Assembly: GCA_021432635.1 (NCBI GenBank)
Contig: MU270040.1
Span: forward strand, 751,649 to 804,980
Direction of reading: 5' to 3'
DNA: 53,332 bases
From: Thozetella sp. PMI_491
Lineage: Eukaryota; Ascomycota; Sordariomycetes; Chaetosphaeriales; Chaetosphaeriaceae
The notes beneath the pieces are model-generated. The model was not told where the DNA came from, ran no database searches, and saw only the letters and a program-made list of their open reading frames with translations. Positions 44,239 to 53,332 of the stretch are shown in pieces (within the stretch, counting starts at the first letter, position 1; each line of letters starts with the position of its first letter). The position numbers were made by a program, and so were the translations under genes.

Positions 44239-45471
44239 CTAGAAAGATGTGACTGAGGAAGCTAAAATCGCTTGTTCCAGTTCCTCTTTTCTGTACCCAA
44301 ATCCATATGCGAGACATACTGATGTTTCCGAGAGGTGATGAAGGAGCAGTGACTGAAATATGCGAATGCTGGTTGTTCCATGAGACATGGGGCCATTCCT
44401 CTCCGAAGTCGGAAGCCGTTCGGTCGATGGAAAGAACAAATCCAAGTCTAGGAATCCAGCAGGTCCTTTCGATATTGTCTTATCCAGCTGTGGTAGTAGT
44501 AATGGCCCGGGATCTCGTGTTTCCATTGAAATCTCTAGGATGTTTTCATCAACTTGGTAGACATTCTTGGATCTTAGGTAAGTTTCCACCTCGTTCGCAT
44601 TCAGGAAAGGGCTCTGCTCCGGTGGAAACCTAATCCCTGTTGGTTGCAATGCAGCAAGGTCGACAATAGGATCGAGGCTAGGCAACTGGGCCGGCAACAT
44701 TTTGGTGACCCCTCCAAACGAGGCCCTAGCTAAGTGATGCAGTTCCGAATAGCCAGGGCCGAGAAACCAACGCATATTGAAAAGCAACTCCTCTCTGGAG
44801 TGTCGGCTAAGGGAGAAGCAAAATGAATGATGTGCCGTCTCTCCCAGTACAGCCCCTGCATCTTTTAGAGCAATGTATCCACGCTGTAGAGTCAGATGAA
44901 CCAATTTCGAACTTATCGACTCGTTGGGAAGAGCTCGCCCACGGCCCATCGCACGCGAGGCGGTGTAGGGAAGTGGCAAGTCGCCTGTCCAGCCATTTCC
45001 AAACACATTGACCGGGGGTTCCACATAGTGGCTCAAGCCCTTGCACCCATCGACAGGGGAGCGGATGTCTGGCTGGCATGCACTGGGAGTCGGGTCCGGG
45101 TCTGAGTCGGAACTCATAGATGCTTTTGCCAAAACCAAGGCCTCTTCATGGAGTCTCGAAAGGTTTCTAACAGGCAAGGGTCGGCCTTCACTGCATTTAT
45201 TTCCAGTAAGGCGTCCGTAAAGTCCATGAAAAAAGTGGCCATACTCCCGACGGTGTTTTCGGATTTCGTAGCACGTTGCTCGACAGATTCCAAGGCATCT
45301 CGTTTTCTTTGCCTTGATGCCCTCTGGGCTTGGCGGTTTCTCTCACGCCGTGCCTAGTACTGTTGGTATGTGTGACCTTTACACAATATCACAAATACTT
45401 ACTTTTGCGGATTTCTGTAACGAGCTGGGGTGCTTTGCGCCCGCTTCTGATGGGGCCTCCTGCGACCACAT
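44239..45471 (-). CDS. bZIP transcription factor with an apparent frame break
   Basis: Exon 1 is complement(45403..45471), MWSQEAPSEAGAKHPSSLQK and three more residues. The intron runs from GTAAGT at 45402 to TACTAG at 45354; exon 2 begins at 45353. Exon 2 opens with a bZIP basic region, ARRERNRQAQRASRQRKRDA, with the N-x7-R signature, then a heptad-like stretch and MDFTDALLEINAVKADPCLLETF. That frame stops soon after 45150, while the frame that continues to 44239 (EEALVLAKAS, then about 290 residues to AILASSVTSF) is offset by one base. One missing base near 45145-45155 would explain it; no plausible intron fits. The long C-terminal part has an acidic/Ser N-side (SDSDPDPTPS) and a final ...SLLLHHLSETSVCLAYGFGYRKEE block usual in this fungal bZIP group. 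It should be a nuclear regulator if the frame is intact in the organism. Confidence 0.7.
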
Positions 45472-45796
45472 GTCGACGATATTTGCACTTGGGGATGCAA
45501 TGACACCAGCCGTGCATAGATTTACTCTCTATAGGGCCAGAGAATAGAGGCTAGCGACGCTCCGATATGATGTCAGGTATAGAATTCCGAGATGCTCAGC
45601 CAGGTGCGCGCTGGAGCGAGGCAAGATAAAGTTATCATCGAAGCGGCAGAAATCGATCTCGCGCTAGTGGCATTACTCGGGATGCTTCTGATGACAAATA
45701 TCACTCCGAATGAGACTAACTAACTATGAAGCACATTTTCTTAGCTAATGTGAAATAGCAAACACAACCAAAAACAGGTGGAGACAAATCCTAATA
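45472..45796. other. Intergenic, bZIP promoter side, abutting the TIR element
   Basis: About 325 bases of ordinary composition between the bZIP start and the left inverted repeat at 45797. Nothing is recognised. Confidence 0.45.
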
Positions 45797-45843
45797 CAGT
45801 AAAAGGCGAAATGAGTGTCGCTGGATTTTTTAGATAACCTTTT
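45797..45843 (+). repeat. Left terminal inverted repeat
   Basis: Starts CAGTAAAAGGCGAAATGAG and ends in AGATAACCTTT. The matching right copy on the other strand is at 50657-50702. Confidence 0.65.
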
Positions 45844-46199
45844 CAGTGAAGTGGGCCGGTCTGTGGCTTTGCAGGATGCACTTTGTAGTGGGGAGGTATG
45901 TAACCGGTGTCCCTGAACAGGGCCAGAATCGGCTGCCTACTCCACTAGCAAATATTGTACATTGAACAAACTAGTATACCCCCCAACCCCCCCTTTCGAG
46001 CCCATTCTGTCTCCTGTGCTTCCTTGCCATACCGCTGGCTAAAATCAGCGCTTTCGCGCAGGCTAACTTGAGTGGCTTTAGAAGGCCCACTCAAATTAGG
46101 ACCCGCGGCACCCTCTGCTTTAATAGTGTCATTGTCTACCCCTAGAAGAGAGCAGGTTACTAAATGGGATGACAATAAACAAAGATGGGGATAAAGAGG

Positions 46200-46615
46200 A
46201 CCACCTTCAACTTCATTCCTCTATCGCAGCGTTGCAGATCGTTTTGTGGGCTGTGGGCGTCCTAGATCTTAATGGTCTGGTCGCTGGAGCCTTATGCGAG
46301 CTGGCCGTCATGAGACCATGCGACCGACCCAACCCAGCCTCTGTGGCCCTTCGAGCGTGGTTTTGCAATGGCCGACCGTGGGATCTCAAATTCTGATAGT
46401 CCAATCACTAGATCCTGATACCAATCCGCCGTTGCTAGACTATGCGGCCGACTCAACCAAGCTGCTGTGGCCCTTAAGCGCGACTTGGAAGAGGTCACTC
46501 CCAAGATCCCAGATGTTAATAATGCCGTCTCTAGAAGCGGATGCGGGCCGTCCGCCGCTAGACTATATGATAAACTCGACCTAATCGGGGTGGTCCTTGA
46601 GCGTGCATATTTCTA
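46200..46615 (-). pseudogene. Decayed WD40 repeats of a fungal NLR-type gene
   Basis: Reading the minus strand gives at least three or four WD40 units broken by stops, for example GHRGWVGSVAWSHDGQLA, then a stop, GSSDQTIKI, then a stop where Trp of the WD pair is expected. Another unit reads DGIINIWDLGSDLF, followed by LKGHSSLVESAA and a stop, SSNGGLVSGSSDWTIRI and a stop. TGG codons have become TAG or TGA at conserved tryptophans, the G-to-A change expected from RIP. Such highly similar WD repeats are typical of fungal NACHT-WD40 (HNWD) proteins. No NACHT remnant was found. The array is inside the TIR-bounded block. Confidence 0.75.
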
Positions 46616-47069
46616 TAATATGGTTTGTTGGTTATCAGTAGGCGTTCTTCTTATTGCAGTAGTTGTAAGTATAAGTATATTTAAAGAGGGGTTCTCAATG
46701 CTTCTCCATAGTGTAGAGGGCAAATTACGTCTGGCTGATCTTTAAGTTAACGACTAATTTTAAGGGTTGTGGGGTCTTTATAGAATATACCTACCTAAGT
46801 AATAGCAGGGAGGTAAAGGCGTACGGAGCACTGCCTAATAAGTTCTAAAGACGACACAGGAGACCGGTCCCTGCGAGTCTGCCAATGCCTTAAAAATAAG
46901 TGTTGGGTAGTTAGGGACTAGTTTACAGTAAAATGGCTCCGAAGTATATGGTTTTTTAATCACTACATTTCCAATCAACCAGATAATTATCTTGAATTCT
47001 TTGCCACACGTCAGAACTATACAATGAAAGCTTGGATACAGGCGGTGGGCGGGGAGGAGGTTAAGCAAA

Positions 47070-47500
47070 TTACGAAGATTGAGCACGATGTGATTGCAGT
47101 AGCTGCACGACGGCCTCGTGCCCGTTTTCAGCGGCCCACAACAGCGGCGTCTGGCTATAGCTATCCTTCACCTCGATATCGGCGCCCTTTTCAAGCAGTA
47201 GCTGCACGAGGGCCTCATACCCGCTCTCGGCAGCCCATAACAGCGGCGCCCAGCCATTACTATTCTTCGCCTCGATAGCAGCACCTAGGTCTTCAATATA
47301 TAGATGTTTCATTACCTTTAGCGCCTCCTTATCCTTCTCTCTCCAAAGGCTGTGACTATTATCCATACTGCTTAGTGCTATTCTATAAACCTCTAAGGCA
47401 TTTTAGAGGTTCTTTCCTGCCTTGTTATATCTTTCTAGTCCATTTAGGAACAGCCCAAAATCCTATAGTCTAGTAGCTCTCTCAAGATGTTTCTAGCACT
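47070..47500 (-). pseudogene. TPR-like remnant joined to two ankyrin repeats
   Basis: The minus strand from 47366 to 47070 stays open for 98 codons and holds two ankyrin repeats ([20 protein letters not shown] and [20 protein letters not shown]) before a stop. Upstream on the same strand (to about 47500), with stops, lie pieces resembling fungal TPRs: LFLNGLERYNKAGKNL, a stop, [19 protein letters not shown] plus ankyrin modules are common as sensor ends of fungal STAND proteins. The ankyrin part is much better preserved than its surroundings, so it may be younger or less mutated. It is a relic, not a gene. Confidence 0.65.
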
Positions 47501-50500
47501 TAGACTCTATCCTTAGGCACCTAAGCCTCTTTTAATTACTTATAAGGCATTTATAATATCCTTTATCTTATAGCTTACTTTAAGATACATCCCAGACAAG
47601 TAATATGTTATTTACAAGCTCTAGCCACTTAATACTTAGAGGTTATAAGTCTTCTATAAGAGGAACTACAATCATAATAATAGCTGAGTAAGTATTACAC
47701 AGCCTGATAATTAAAGGCTTTAATACTCCTTATAAAAAACAAACAGCATCCCCTTCCTAGATAGATCCTATTAAGGCCGGGCAGGTAAAGTGGGAGCTTT
47801 ATTTCCCTTTTATATAGAAATAGCTCTTTTAAATAATAACTATACTTTATGTATTATCACGAGTAATATCTCTTTAAACTAAAGAGACTTTGCCAAGACC
47901 ATAGCCCTTACCCTTAATTATAACAACCTCCTCGTTATCACAAGTATCTACAGATACTTAATCAAAAATAAAAAAATTAACAAGTGTCCAAAAAACCTCT
48001 CCCCATAGAGTTTAATACTTAAGCAATAACCCAGATACTAAGCTGGGGGTAGTCAGTGGATTTTTCTTTTCGCCCAGCGTGGCCCTAGTACGGGAGGAAC
48101 TGTATAGTGGATCCAGACCCTGGTCTGACCAGGCTATACTAGCTCGATTTGTATAAGTAGTTAAAGGGTGCCGTTCTACCTCAGGGACGGGGACCATCAA
48201 GGAATCAACCGTCAAGATCCATCAGTCTATTATTCTAGCAATCAACTTCATACATTCGTTTCCCTAGACAAGACCAACCACAAGACCACTCTGTACAACC
48301 ATTACAGGGCTTCGCCCCATTCCTACGTGTTCATCCTGCCCTGGTCAGAGCCCAGCACTCGTTGGATCTCGCATTAATATACCCTCTTCCACGTACCACT
48401 AGACTTACGCTGCTTCAACAGCCCTACCTACGAACTAGATCGCAAGGTCATGGTATTAGTTCCGCACTGTGGCTACTAGGCTATGGAGTGTATAGCAGTA
48501 GTGTTGTGTGTGGGTTGTTCCGCACGTGCTCTGCTTCCTACTCCCCGTTCTCAATATAATAAGGTTATCAAAGCATATACTAAGCAAGGCATAAACCTTA
48601 TCATAGTATTTAAAAGCCTTACAGGTATAGTATATATCTATCAACTTATTCAAAGGACGTATATATAAAGAAAATCTACTTAACTAACTAACTTTATCTC
48701 TTTTATATTTAGGCCAGAAGATTACAGCTCTTATTAAGTAGGTTACTAAGCAGACTAGACCCTATAGGTCTAGACAGGTTTTATAAAATAGTTTTAGTAT
48801 ACTTAGGCCTAGGCAAAACATATACCCGTCGATCTCTATAAGACTACACTTAATTAGGACCTATCGAGCTACAGCAACCTCCTAAAGGACCTAAATTAAC
48901 TTGTTAATAAATTTGCCTATTTTATTAATTATCTACCACTTACCTATATACGTTAAAACCATTCTTGTTTAAGCAGAGTAAGGATTTTATACTGGTTTTA
49001 TTTGTTGATTATAGACTTTAAACATTACTCTTTAACAGCTTTATGTATTAATTTAAGCACTTAATCGCTATCATCTACTACTTTTCTAAGCTAAATAATT
49101 ATATAACTCGCCTTAATATAAATCTTCGGCATATACTAAATCAACTATTCCTTTTTAAAGTTTTTATCTTATTAGTTAATATAAATAGCATCTATCTATA
49201 TAATCTATTTAACATAATAATCTTAAAGGTATAACAGTGCTACGTAAAGGTTTACTATAATAAATAAGGGATAGTTATTTACAGTAGGAGGATAAGAACA
49301 ACGATCAAAGCCCTGCTTTATTTTAATAACGGGATAACCGTCGCTTTCATCATCTAAATATATATAGATAGGCTAACGGTTGTCCTTAAAGCCCTATACA
49401 TATAATAAAGCCTTATATAAATATATCCTTTCGCCTAGTTCCTACAGAGGATACTCAAAGAGTCAACACTATATAAAGGCCTTTTTATCTTTATATAACA
49501 TCAGGCAAAGCAAGCAAATACTACCCTTCTCCAACAAAGAAGAGTAACAATACTCTCCATTATCTTAAGGCTATCAAAGACTCGGCTTTAACTTTATCCG
49601 GGGTAAAATAAAGCCAGCTATCCTGGCTTATGTCTAGTTCTAATATTAGGGATAGTCGCTAGGATAGAGGATGTTAAGAGACAGATTCTAGAGTTGGTTA
49701 GCCTAGTCGAGGCCATGAATTATTTGAGAGATAAGCTGTTGACATTGGGCAGCGATAGGTAGGGTAAATTACAGGCTAATCTTGGGAATTATTGTAAGTA
49801 ATGTTATAACCCAGGTCTTGTGATTGTGGCTTGTAATTGGCCAGTAGGTGGCTTATAGGGGCAGTGTAATCTTTGAAGAAATAGAGAGAGGAGGGGTCTA
49901 TAGAAGCCGACAGACTGCTTTGGGTATAGACGCGATAGGAGAATTGGATAGGCATTTTAGATCACTTTCTCTCTTGGATTCTGTAGATAGTGTGAACAAT
50001 ACATATATAAAACCTTTAAGGCTAACTATTAGTTTTGTCTTAAACCCTTTTATTAGCAGAGTTTTGATAAGGATCCGCTATACAGCATCTAAATACAGGG
50101 CTATAAGTATTATAGCTGACACAGAAGTGGTGACTCTTGAGTGTATAAAAGAAGAGAGAAAGATAAATCGATAGGATACACCTTTAGACTTGGAGAGGGA
50201 TAGATAAGGTAAGCAGCCAGTTATGCCATTTTAGGGATTGTATCCCTAGGTACCTTCCTGCTACTGGTGGATCCCGCAGAGCCACACAAGTCACAGGCTT
50301 ACCAGTGGTCCTTAAAAAAGTTTATTGAAACCCCGACGAGACCTAGTTCACCTTCCACCATAGTACCATTAAATTAAATCAATATTAGTCTTGAATCAGG
50401 GTCAGTTTAGATAGGTGTCTGCGCCCGTCACGTGTCTACCCCAAAGGTAACCACATTATAAGCGTATATTTAGCCACATGGTGTAAAGCCACAAGTACAC

Positions 50501-50656
50501 TCAGAAGTAGGTCTACCTAAAAGTGGAGCTAGTTCATGCCTTCGTCAGATTGCTAGCCGATCTTGCCGATGTACTGTACGGTCTCTCCAGCTACAAGACT
50601 TGAAGATTCACCTGCGAAGCCACAGAATCCACAGCCTAGCCTAGCAGTTACTAAAA
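47501..50656. other. AT-rich decayed repeat island
   Basis: About 3.1 kb of strongly AT-rich DNA dominated by CTATA, TTATAA and TAAG-type steps, stops in all frames and almost no frame over 100 codons. Such composition is what RIP leaves in repeated DNA. The best frame (49848-50174, 108 codons) has no recognisable features. 48170-48560 is more balanced in composition and may be a separate insertion. I could not identify reverse transcriptase or transposase motifs with confidence. Confidence 0.55.
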
Positions 50657-50702
50657 AAAAAGTTATCTAAAAATCTGGTGACACACATTTCGCCTTTTAG
50701 TG
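50657..50702 (-). repeat. Right terminal inverted repeat
   Basis: Read on the minus strand it starts CACTAAAAGGCGAAATGTG and ends in AGATAACTTTTT. Differences from the left copy are mostly transitions, with one single-base gap. Confidence 0.65.
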
Positions 50703-51232
50703 TGACTAACCTAGGAAAATAAAAGAGAAATCTAAGCTATACCGTCATCATCCTTTCCAATTCTTAGTCTATCAACGACATTTCAAATCGCCTCCTCCTT
50801 TCGCCTACCTTCTGCTCGATCTTCCAGGGCTCCCTAGCTCCTCATCTCTATATCTGACCTGCCTATCTCAGTAGCCTTGATCCTTCTCATCTCTTCCCCC
50901 TTCCCTTCATCCTCTTCCTCTCAGTCGGTAAATCCTCCAACCCTTCATCATCACTACCTCTTCCCTTGCCTTTCTCCTTTCTCGAGGCCCACGGTGCGGA
51001 CAGATCAATTTCCCTGTATCTTCCTCCGTCGCCAGCATCGCTACTCTCGACAGCATCGGAGCTTGACACCCTCGTGTAATGCTATACTAAATGTTTGACC
51101 TGTGGTACCATTACACTCTTCTGATCACATCACAACAGGAATAGCACAATCCTAAGCGCACCGAAAGGAATCAGCATGCTATAATTTCTAAACTTAAGAG
51201 TGTCCATTTGACTTGATCCAAAATAGTTTTCT
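50703..51232. other. Intergenic, CT-rich
   Basis: About 530 bases. 50790-51000 is strongly pyrimidine-biased on the plus strand (CTCCTCC, TTCCTCTC), giving a low-complexity 60-codon minus frame rich in Glu, Gly, Arg and Lys that I do not regard as a gene. Confidence 0.45.
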
Positions 51233-52995
51233 TTACTCCCATGCTAACACGTGCGGCAGCTGCTCAAGCCGCGGCGGTCGGTACTCGTAGCTCTGCGGTT
51301 CCTCTCCATCGTCAGGCCACGAGACCTTCTTGACTAGCTGCGTCCAAGCTTTTATAATGCACCATGCTACTTTCCCACAGTCATCTAGAGATGGTCTCTC
51401 CTCTTTGCCCTGCAGCTTCCTTATGACTTCTTCCAAAATAATTTCGACTTCGGTCTTCTCATTGGACTGTTTTTGTTTCCCTTTGGATTTCATGGACTCT
51501 CCGACCTTGTTTGCGCACGACTTGAATGCGCATTCGATGTCAGAGACCCTCTTCTCAGGCAAGCCCCCGTTATTAGTAGGAGATCCCGCCCAGGCTAATA
51601 GGTATTCGAGGGCGGTCGTAAGCTGATCGAGACTCCATGTAGCTTCCACGGAAGAGCGGAATTTATCAAAAAGGTAGTAGTCGCTGTCTACATCTCCAAA
51701 ATCACTCATCATGGCAGCAATTCTCTGCACACCCGCGCTAAATATGGGAACCACCTCCACCCCTATCCGTTCTGCAGCGTGACGATCGATCACAACTAGG
51801 AGTTCAAGAAGTTTCTTGAAATCTCTTCCTTCGAGCTCTCCACCGACGGACCACACGATTGTATCGACCAGATGATTGGACGCCATGGGCACTAGCCCGC
51901 CAAATGCTATTCCTGCCACCGCATCTCTCCAGGAAGCGATTAGCTCCGCGTCGACACTGCGGTCTTTAGGGTTATTAGGATTGAACTTCCAATAAATTGC
52001 CCCGGTTTCGGATTTTGTGTCTTTCAAGTACGTCGTGAGATATTCGCTCTCGCTCGAGATTGGGTAGAATAATCCGTGGCCTGCAATACTAGGGAGTGAA
52101 CCCAGATACTTCCACGACTGGGTTGTGGGGGACGTCCCTGGCGGCTTGTCGTCCAAGATAACCCCCCCAGATATGAGCACCTCCTTCGTGGCTTTCGAAA
52201 TCATGATGGTATGGACGACTGGCGTGCCTTCCGCGCCGACGGTCTCGGCAAACGGAAGACAACCACAGGCCATATGCTTGGCGAATATCGTCGAATAGCC
52301 GCTCCCGCCTCCGAGATGAAGCTTGGTTTCCCAGCGGCTGTGAGCAAGTCTCATGGTGCTATAGTGGCCATCCTTGTGTGTAGTCAATATCGTGCCGAAC
52401 GCACCGACAGAATCGGATTCTCCGTAGGTGATGCCGAGGACAAACATCATTGCCGCCAGTTCTTCCGCAAACACTCGAACGCAAGGTTTGTCGTGGTAAA
52501 TCCAAAGATCGTAATCGTCCTCAACAATTGTCGGACGGATACGCTTGACACCTTGACTAGGATCACGCACAGGTATAGCTTTTAACGGCCTGATGGCCCT
52601 CATGAGAAGTGGAACTGGATGGCTACCCTGGACAGACATTTGAATTGATCCTGGAGCAGATTCCATGTCGTCGACTCCTGCCTCGTCCTGTATCACCTTC
52701 CAAGGGTAGTATAAAAGATGTGGGTCTATATCCGCAATTTTGTCCTTGTGAACCCGTATGAGATTGTCTGCACGCCTCGATTCTTGGCGAAAAGCGAGCA
52801 AGGGTCTGAGAAAATCAGGGTATCGAAAGTTCGCCTTTGTGATGTCAACTTTAATTGATGACCGTAGAGCCAACCGAGAGCTCTCGCGCATCCTCTCTAA
52901 CAAAACTTACCTTACTGGCATTTTCAGCCTGCTTCTTTGCCCGCACGACTTCGTCGCGCGCGTAGGCGAGGTATTCATAATGGTGTTTCTGTTGG
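51233..52995 (-). CDS. Large protein of unknown function, 5' end uncertain
   Basis: The main exon is complement(51233..52834), 533 codons plus a stop. An upstream exon ends at 52911 before GTAAGT, with acceptor CACAAAG at 52835 after a GTTGAC branch-like site. Two frames of the upstream exon can splice in phase: one reads HHYEYLAYARDEVVRAKKQAENASK, the other begins at an ATG near 52978 (MNTSPTRATKS). Either way splicing gives ANFRYPDFLRPLLAF next. I do not recognise a family. Features seen: DLWIYHDKPCVRVFAEELAAM near the middle, a Gly-rich LHLGGGSGYSTIFAKHMACGC, and a Lys/Glu-rich, probably disordered or coiled segment near the C-terminus (SMKSKGKQKQSNEKTEVE). No signal peptide or clear membrane span. 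The intact 1.6-kb frame right beside a decayed repeat island argues for a functional gene. Confidence 0.72.
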
Positions 52996-53332
52996 TTCAA
53001 TACTAGGATCCCATTCCTGGGGTAAAACAAAGGGCTAAAACTGGTTCATACTGTTGGTCTGGTCTTCTCTGTGTATCTGGTGGAAAGCAGTCTAGGAGCT
53101 CCAGAGAGCTCTTAAATAGCTTCCATCTTGATCACGTGGTTGCTCCCCACGTGGCTCCCATGGAGCTTCCAGCTTCCATATCCACAGCGAGCGAGCGCTG
53201 CGAATCTACTGTTCCAACACTGGCTCTTTTTCTCTTTCGCTGCGCTCGCTCGAGCGGTCATCAGCTGCTTGCCAGTGCTGGCTTTCCCACTCTATATATG
53301 CTCTTCCGAGCTCTCCGGTGGTCAATCTAGGT
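52996..53332. other. Promoter-like end of window with nested inverted repeats
   Basis: About 340 bases. A G-box-like pair CACGTGG/CCACGTGG lies at 53133-53157. Nested inverted repeats lie at 53187-53203 with 53237-53253 (GAGCGAGCGC type) and 53213-53223 with 53271-53281 (CCARCACTGGC). No gene is supported. Confidence 0.45.

Larger units (their letters stand above)
45797..50702. mobile_element. TIR-bounded, RIP-like-degraded element with NLR-repeat relics
   Basis: The 4.9-kb block is bounded by inverted repeats of about 45 bases (45797-45843 and 50657-50702 in opposite orientation). Both ends read CAGT or CACT, then AAAAGGCGAAATG, and share TTTTTAGATAAC further in; by eye about 39 of 46 positions agree. 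Outer flanks are AATA on the left and TGAC on the right, so a TA-type target duplication is not proven. Inside are a decayed WD40 array, TPR/ankyrin remnants and more than 3 kb of AT-rich DNA with stops in all frames. No transposase frame survives. I infer a DNA transposon, perhaps mariner/Tc1-like by its end sequence, or nested elements. Which family it belongs to is unknown. Confidence 0.6.

Noticed and set aside
48900..49600. Possible reverse-transcriptase remnant in the AT-rich island
   Set aside because: A few residues resembled RT motifs on conceptual reading, but the match was too weak and stop-ridden to support a call.
1..53332. tRNA, rRNA and CRISPR features
   Set aside because: I looked for TTCRANYC-type T-loops with paired arms and for regular short repeats with spacers and found none convincing; CRISPR is not expected in a fungal genome.

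Overview
The window looks like nuclear DNA of a filamentous ascomycete (Pezizomycotina). Most genes carry short introns (about 45-120 bases) with GTAAGT-like donors, CTAAC/CTGAC-like branch sites and YAG acceptors. The families are also typical of these fungi: Zn2Cys6 and bZIP regulators, an NRPS-like reductase, a NACHT-ankyrin protein, But2-type secreted proteins, and AT-rich islands with RIP-like decay. I joined exons by eye from frame continuity and splice signals. No transcript or database evidence was available, and the species cannot be named from this.

Layout. 1-8.2 kb is gene-poor: the 3' end of an unidentified ORF, a secreted But2-like protein (1630-2238), a two-exon 3beta-HSD/sterol dehydrogenase-like gene on the minus strand (3878-5074) and a three-exon small membrane protein (6845-7490). 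8.2-12.5 kb is an NLR-like NACHT-ankyrin gene. 12.7-25.8 kb is the most cluster-like stretch: an A-T-R adenylate-forming reductase, a secreted HD-domain (cyanamide-hydratase-like) protein, a cysteine-rich secreted protein, a RutA-like flavin pyrimidine oxygenase, a secreted metal-dependent amidohydrolase, and a divergent Zn2Cys6 regulator. 26.8-35.4 kb holds an Ala/Ser-rich single-pass membrane protein, a 751-residue protein I do not recognise, and a secreted beta-trefoil-lectin/GH51-like arabinofuranosidase. 36.4-45.5 kb holds a type-B carboxylesterase divergent from a Zn2Cys6 regulator that appears broken, a DUF7730-like protein, a classical SDR and a bZIP regulator with an apparent frame break.

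45.8-50.7 kb is bounded by imperfect ~45-bp terminal inverted repeats. Inside are stop-riddled WD40 repeats, TPR/ankyrin remnants and more than 3 kb of AT-rich decayed DNA. I read it as a RIP-degraded DNA transposon or nested insertion that contains NLR-type repeat relics. The window ends with a large unrecognised minus-strand gene (about 51.2-53.0 kb) and a promoter-like region with nested inverted repeats.

How the genes may work together. The 12.7-25.8 kb set (reductase, ring-opening flavin oxygenase, HD hydratase, amidohydrolase, regulator) could be a small metabolic cluster acting on a nitrogen-containing or pyrimidine-like compound. A CCGGTGG motif lies upstream of the oxygenase and again in the amidohydrolase/regulator promoter. 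This is inference from proximity. The carboxylesterase/regulator pair is a second possible module, but its regulator appears to be inactivated or misassembled.
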